From positions 1 to 24,576 of the forward strand of contig JAEXAJ010000085.1 in the NCBI GenBank assembly GCA_023458215.1: a stretch of 24,576 nt of DNA, in the 5' to 3' direction. Made by a program: the position numbers and the translations under genes. This stretch comes from Bacteroidota bacterium (GTDB lineage Bacteria > Bacteroidota > Bacteroidia > Bacteroidales > Bacteroidaceae). Positions within the stretch are counted from its first letter, which is position 1, and each line of letters starts with the position of its first letter. Of the stretch, positions 23,720 through 24,576 are shown one piece after another. Below the pieces are notes generated by a model. That model saw only the letters and a program-made list of their open reading frames with translations, was not told where the DNA came from and made no database searches.

Positions 23720-24280
23720 TTATTGTTTCTGTTCCTCTTCTCGAACCGGTTCCGGCTTTTTCCGTCTCATCACGAACAACGCAGTGGGGATTGCCATCAG
23801 CGAGCCGAAGAAAACATTGAATGAAACCATCTGAATTGTGATGTCTATCGGAGTATATGTACGTGCTTCTTCCAACGTGTCACGATACATTTTTATATAA
23901 TCCTCTGTTCCCGGAATGCGACTTTGAGCAAGTAAGTCAATCTGAGATTCTATGGAGTTTATAATAAAACCATGGTCGATAAACCGGAAATAAATGTAAT
24001 GGGCTACGGCGGTAAGCAACGCGGCGAACATATACATAAAAACGGTGAATACCCATGCATGGGGGAAACTGATAACTCCTCCACATACCTGATTGCGGTA
24101 CATTCGGGTATAATAATATCCCATGAAAGGAACCCCCAAAGTAAGTCCTATAAAAAGCAAGGATAAAAAAGGGACTGTCATCCCCAAAGGAAAGAGAATG
24201 AACTTAAGAATCCAATATCCACCCATGTAGGTGCCAAACAGCATGGCGTATCGTTGCATGTAACCTCTATTTTCTGTCAT
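23720..24280 (-). CDS. DUF4199 family membrane protein
   Basis: A 186-residue inner-membrane protein with four hydrophobic segments (about 12-32, 35-54, 72-95 and 147-167). A soluble loop lies between the last two (about 100-145), and the tail is charged (RRKKPEPVREEEQ). The pattern and the first helices (YAMLFGTYMGGYWILKFILF) fit DUF4199, common in Bacteroidetes and often placed just before a GT2 glycosyltransferase gene. It leads the six-gene minus-strand operon and has its own -7 box 20 bases before the ATG. The function is unknown. A helper role for the glycosyltransferase is inferred from linkage only. Confidence 0.82.
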   Translation of the reverse strand: MTENRGYMQRYAMLFGTYMGGYWILKFILFPLGMTVPFLSLLFIGLTLGVPFMGYYYTRMYRNQVCGGVISFPHAWVFTVFMYMFAALLTAVAHYIYFRFIDHGFIINSIESQIDLLAQSRIPGTEDYIKMYRDTLEEARTYTPIDITIQMVSFNVFFGSLMAIPTALFVMRRKKPEPVREEEQKQ

Positions 24281-24299
24281 CTTTCTACGAAATAATGCG

Positions 24300-24307
24300 C
24301 AAAGGTA
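24300..24307 (-). promoter_or_regulatory. -7 box for the DUF4199-GT2-apbE operon
   Basis: The reverse complement reads TACCTTTG, matching TAnnTTTG, 20 bases upstream of the ATG at 24280. Confidence 0.55.
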
Positions 24308-24369
24308 TAAATAATATTGTATGTAACGCCTTGTCTACCTGTTAAAGTTGAAAAAAGTTAGGGGTAGGT

Positions 24370-24400
24370 ATTGCAGGATTCAAAATAATGCGTACCTTTG
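24370..24400 (+). promoter_or_regulatory. Promoter of the SRP-like RNA and tRNA-Thr
   Basis: An ATTG -33 element at 24370-24373 and TACCTTTG -7 at 24393-24400 are 19 bases apart, a good fit to the Bacteroides consensus. Transcription would start at about 24406, a dozen bases before the RNA's first stem. Confidence 0.65.
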
Positions 24401-24419
24401 CAACCGCAAAACAAAAAAC

Positions 24420-24515
24420 GGGTAAGTCCTATACGGCCAGCTCCCTTCAAATCCTCCAGGGCTTGATCGCAGCAAAGGTAGTTGGTTGTAGCGGCGCGAT
24501 ATAGAAAGCTTACCC
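24420..24515 (+). ncRNA. ffs: Probable small SRP RNA (4.5S type)
   Basis: This is a roughly 96-base structured RNA that would scaffold Ffh in signal-recognition-particle targeting. The ends pair exactly: GGGTAAG (24420-24426) with CTTACCC (24509-24515). Inner pairing includes CTATA with TATAG, and GCC-A-GCT with AGC-GGC. The tip holds CAGG followed by GCAGC, the order seen in SRP helix 8. The intervening GCTTGATC is shorter than, and different from, the common GGAA-loop sequence. Its own promoter and a tRNA gene 4 bases downstream support a stable RNA. The main alternative is another Bacteroidales small RNA. I am fairly confident of the class but could not run a covariance search. Confidence 0.68.
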
Positions 24516-24519
24516 ACCC

Positions 24520-24576
24520 GCCTCTTTAGCTCAGTTGGCCAGAGCACGTGATTTGTAATCTCGGGGTCGTTGGTTC
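24520..24576 (+). tRNA. tRNA-Thr (anticodon TGT), truncated by the window end
   Basis: The first 57 bases of a tRNA. The acceptor strand is GCCTCTT, the D-stem GCTC/GAGC and the anticodon loop TTTGTAA with anticodon TGT, which decodes ACA and related Thr codons. The start of the T-arm is GTTGGTTC. The 3' acceptor strand and the rest of the T-arm lie beyond the edge. The anticodon stem CGTGA/TCTCG has a central T-T mismatch. It follows the SRP-like RNA by 4 bases and is probably on the same primary transcript. Confidence 0.9.

Overview
The window looks like ordinary chromosome from a Bacteroides species or a very close relative. Four things point there. Promoters fit the Bacteroidetes sigma-ABfr pattern (TAnnTTTG at -7). 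Start codons mostly lack a strong Shine-Dalgarno. Many of the proteins are Bacteroidales-typical, such as the DUF4199, DUF6048 and DUF6452 families, a TPR/PD40 protein, and an RluA-type synthase with a long N-terminal extension. The beta-lactamase resembles CfxA. I see no phage, plasmid, IS element, CRISPR array or rRNA operon.

Layout. At 1-908 (minus) is the 5' part of an RluA-family pseudouridine synthase, cut by the window edge. It diverges from an MBL-fold lipoprotein at 1031-1888 (plus). A long minus-strand block then runs from 7642 down to 1901: glycine-zipper lipoprotein, clpS, clpA, aat, a CfxA-like class A beta-lactamase, and an SDR oxidoreductase. ClpS (N-degron adaptor), ClpA (AAA+ unfoldase) and Aat (leucyl/phenylalanyl-tRNA-protein transferase) together form a bacterial N-end-rule module. 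A divergent small basic protein follows at 7746-7934. Next is an AT-rich PD-(D/E)XK/DUF5655 gene at 7941-8849, with a gene-poor and possibly decayed 302-base stretch behind it. Then come a guanine deaminase, a FabH paralogue and MnmE, all on the minus strand.

From 12447 a hybrid sensor kinase reads on plus. It is separated by a 28-bp perfect inverted repeat from a uridine-phosphorylase-like gene. A minus-strand operon of TPR/PD40 protein, NfeD and flotillin-like FloA follows (18422-15487). TtcA and a DUF486 membrane protein read on plus (18602-19768). They end at a 35-bp perfect inverted repeat built from heptamer units. On the far side a minus-strand operon of DUF4199 membrane protein, GT2 glycosyltransferase, DUF6452, DUF6048, MntP and ApbE converges on it (24280-19860). 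The right edge holds a small structured RNA, probably the SRP RNA, with its own promoter, followed by a truncated tRNA-Thr(UGU).

The window is mostly housekeeping. I found no clear undescribed system. The items most worth a second look are the N-degron operon with its embedded beta-lactamase, the heptamer inverted repeat, the SRP-like RNA with an unusual tip, and the isolated nuclease-like gene with its degraded flank.
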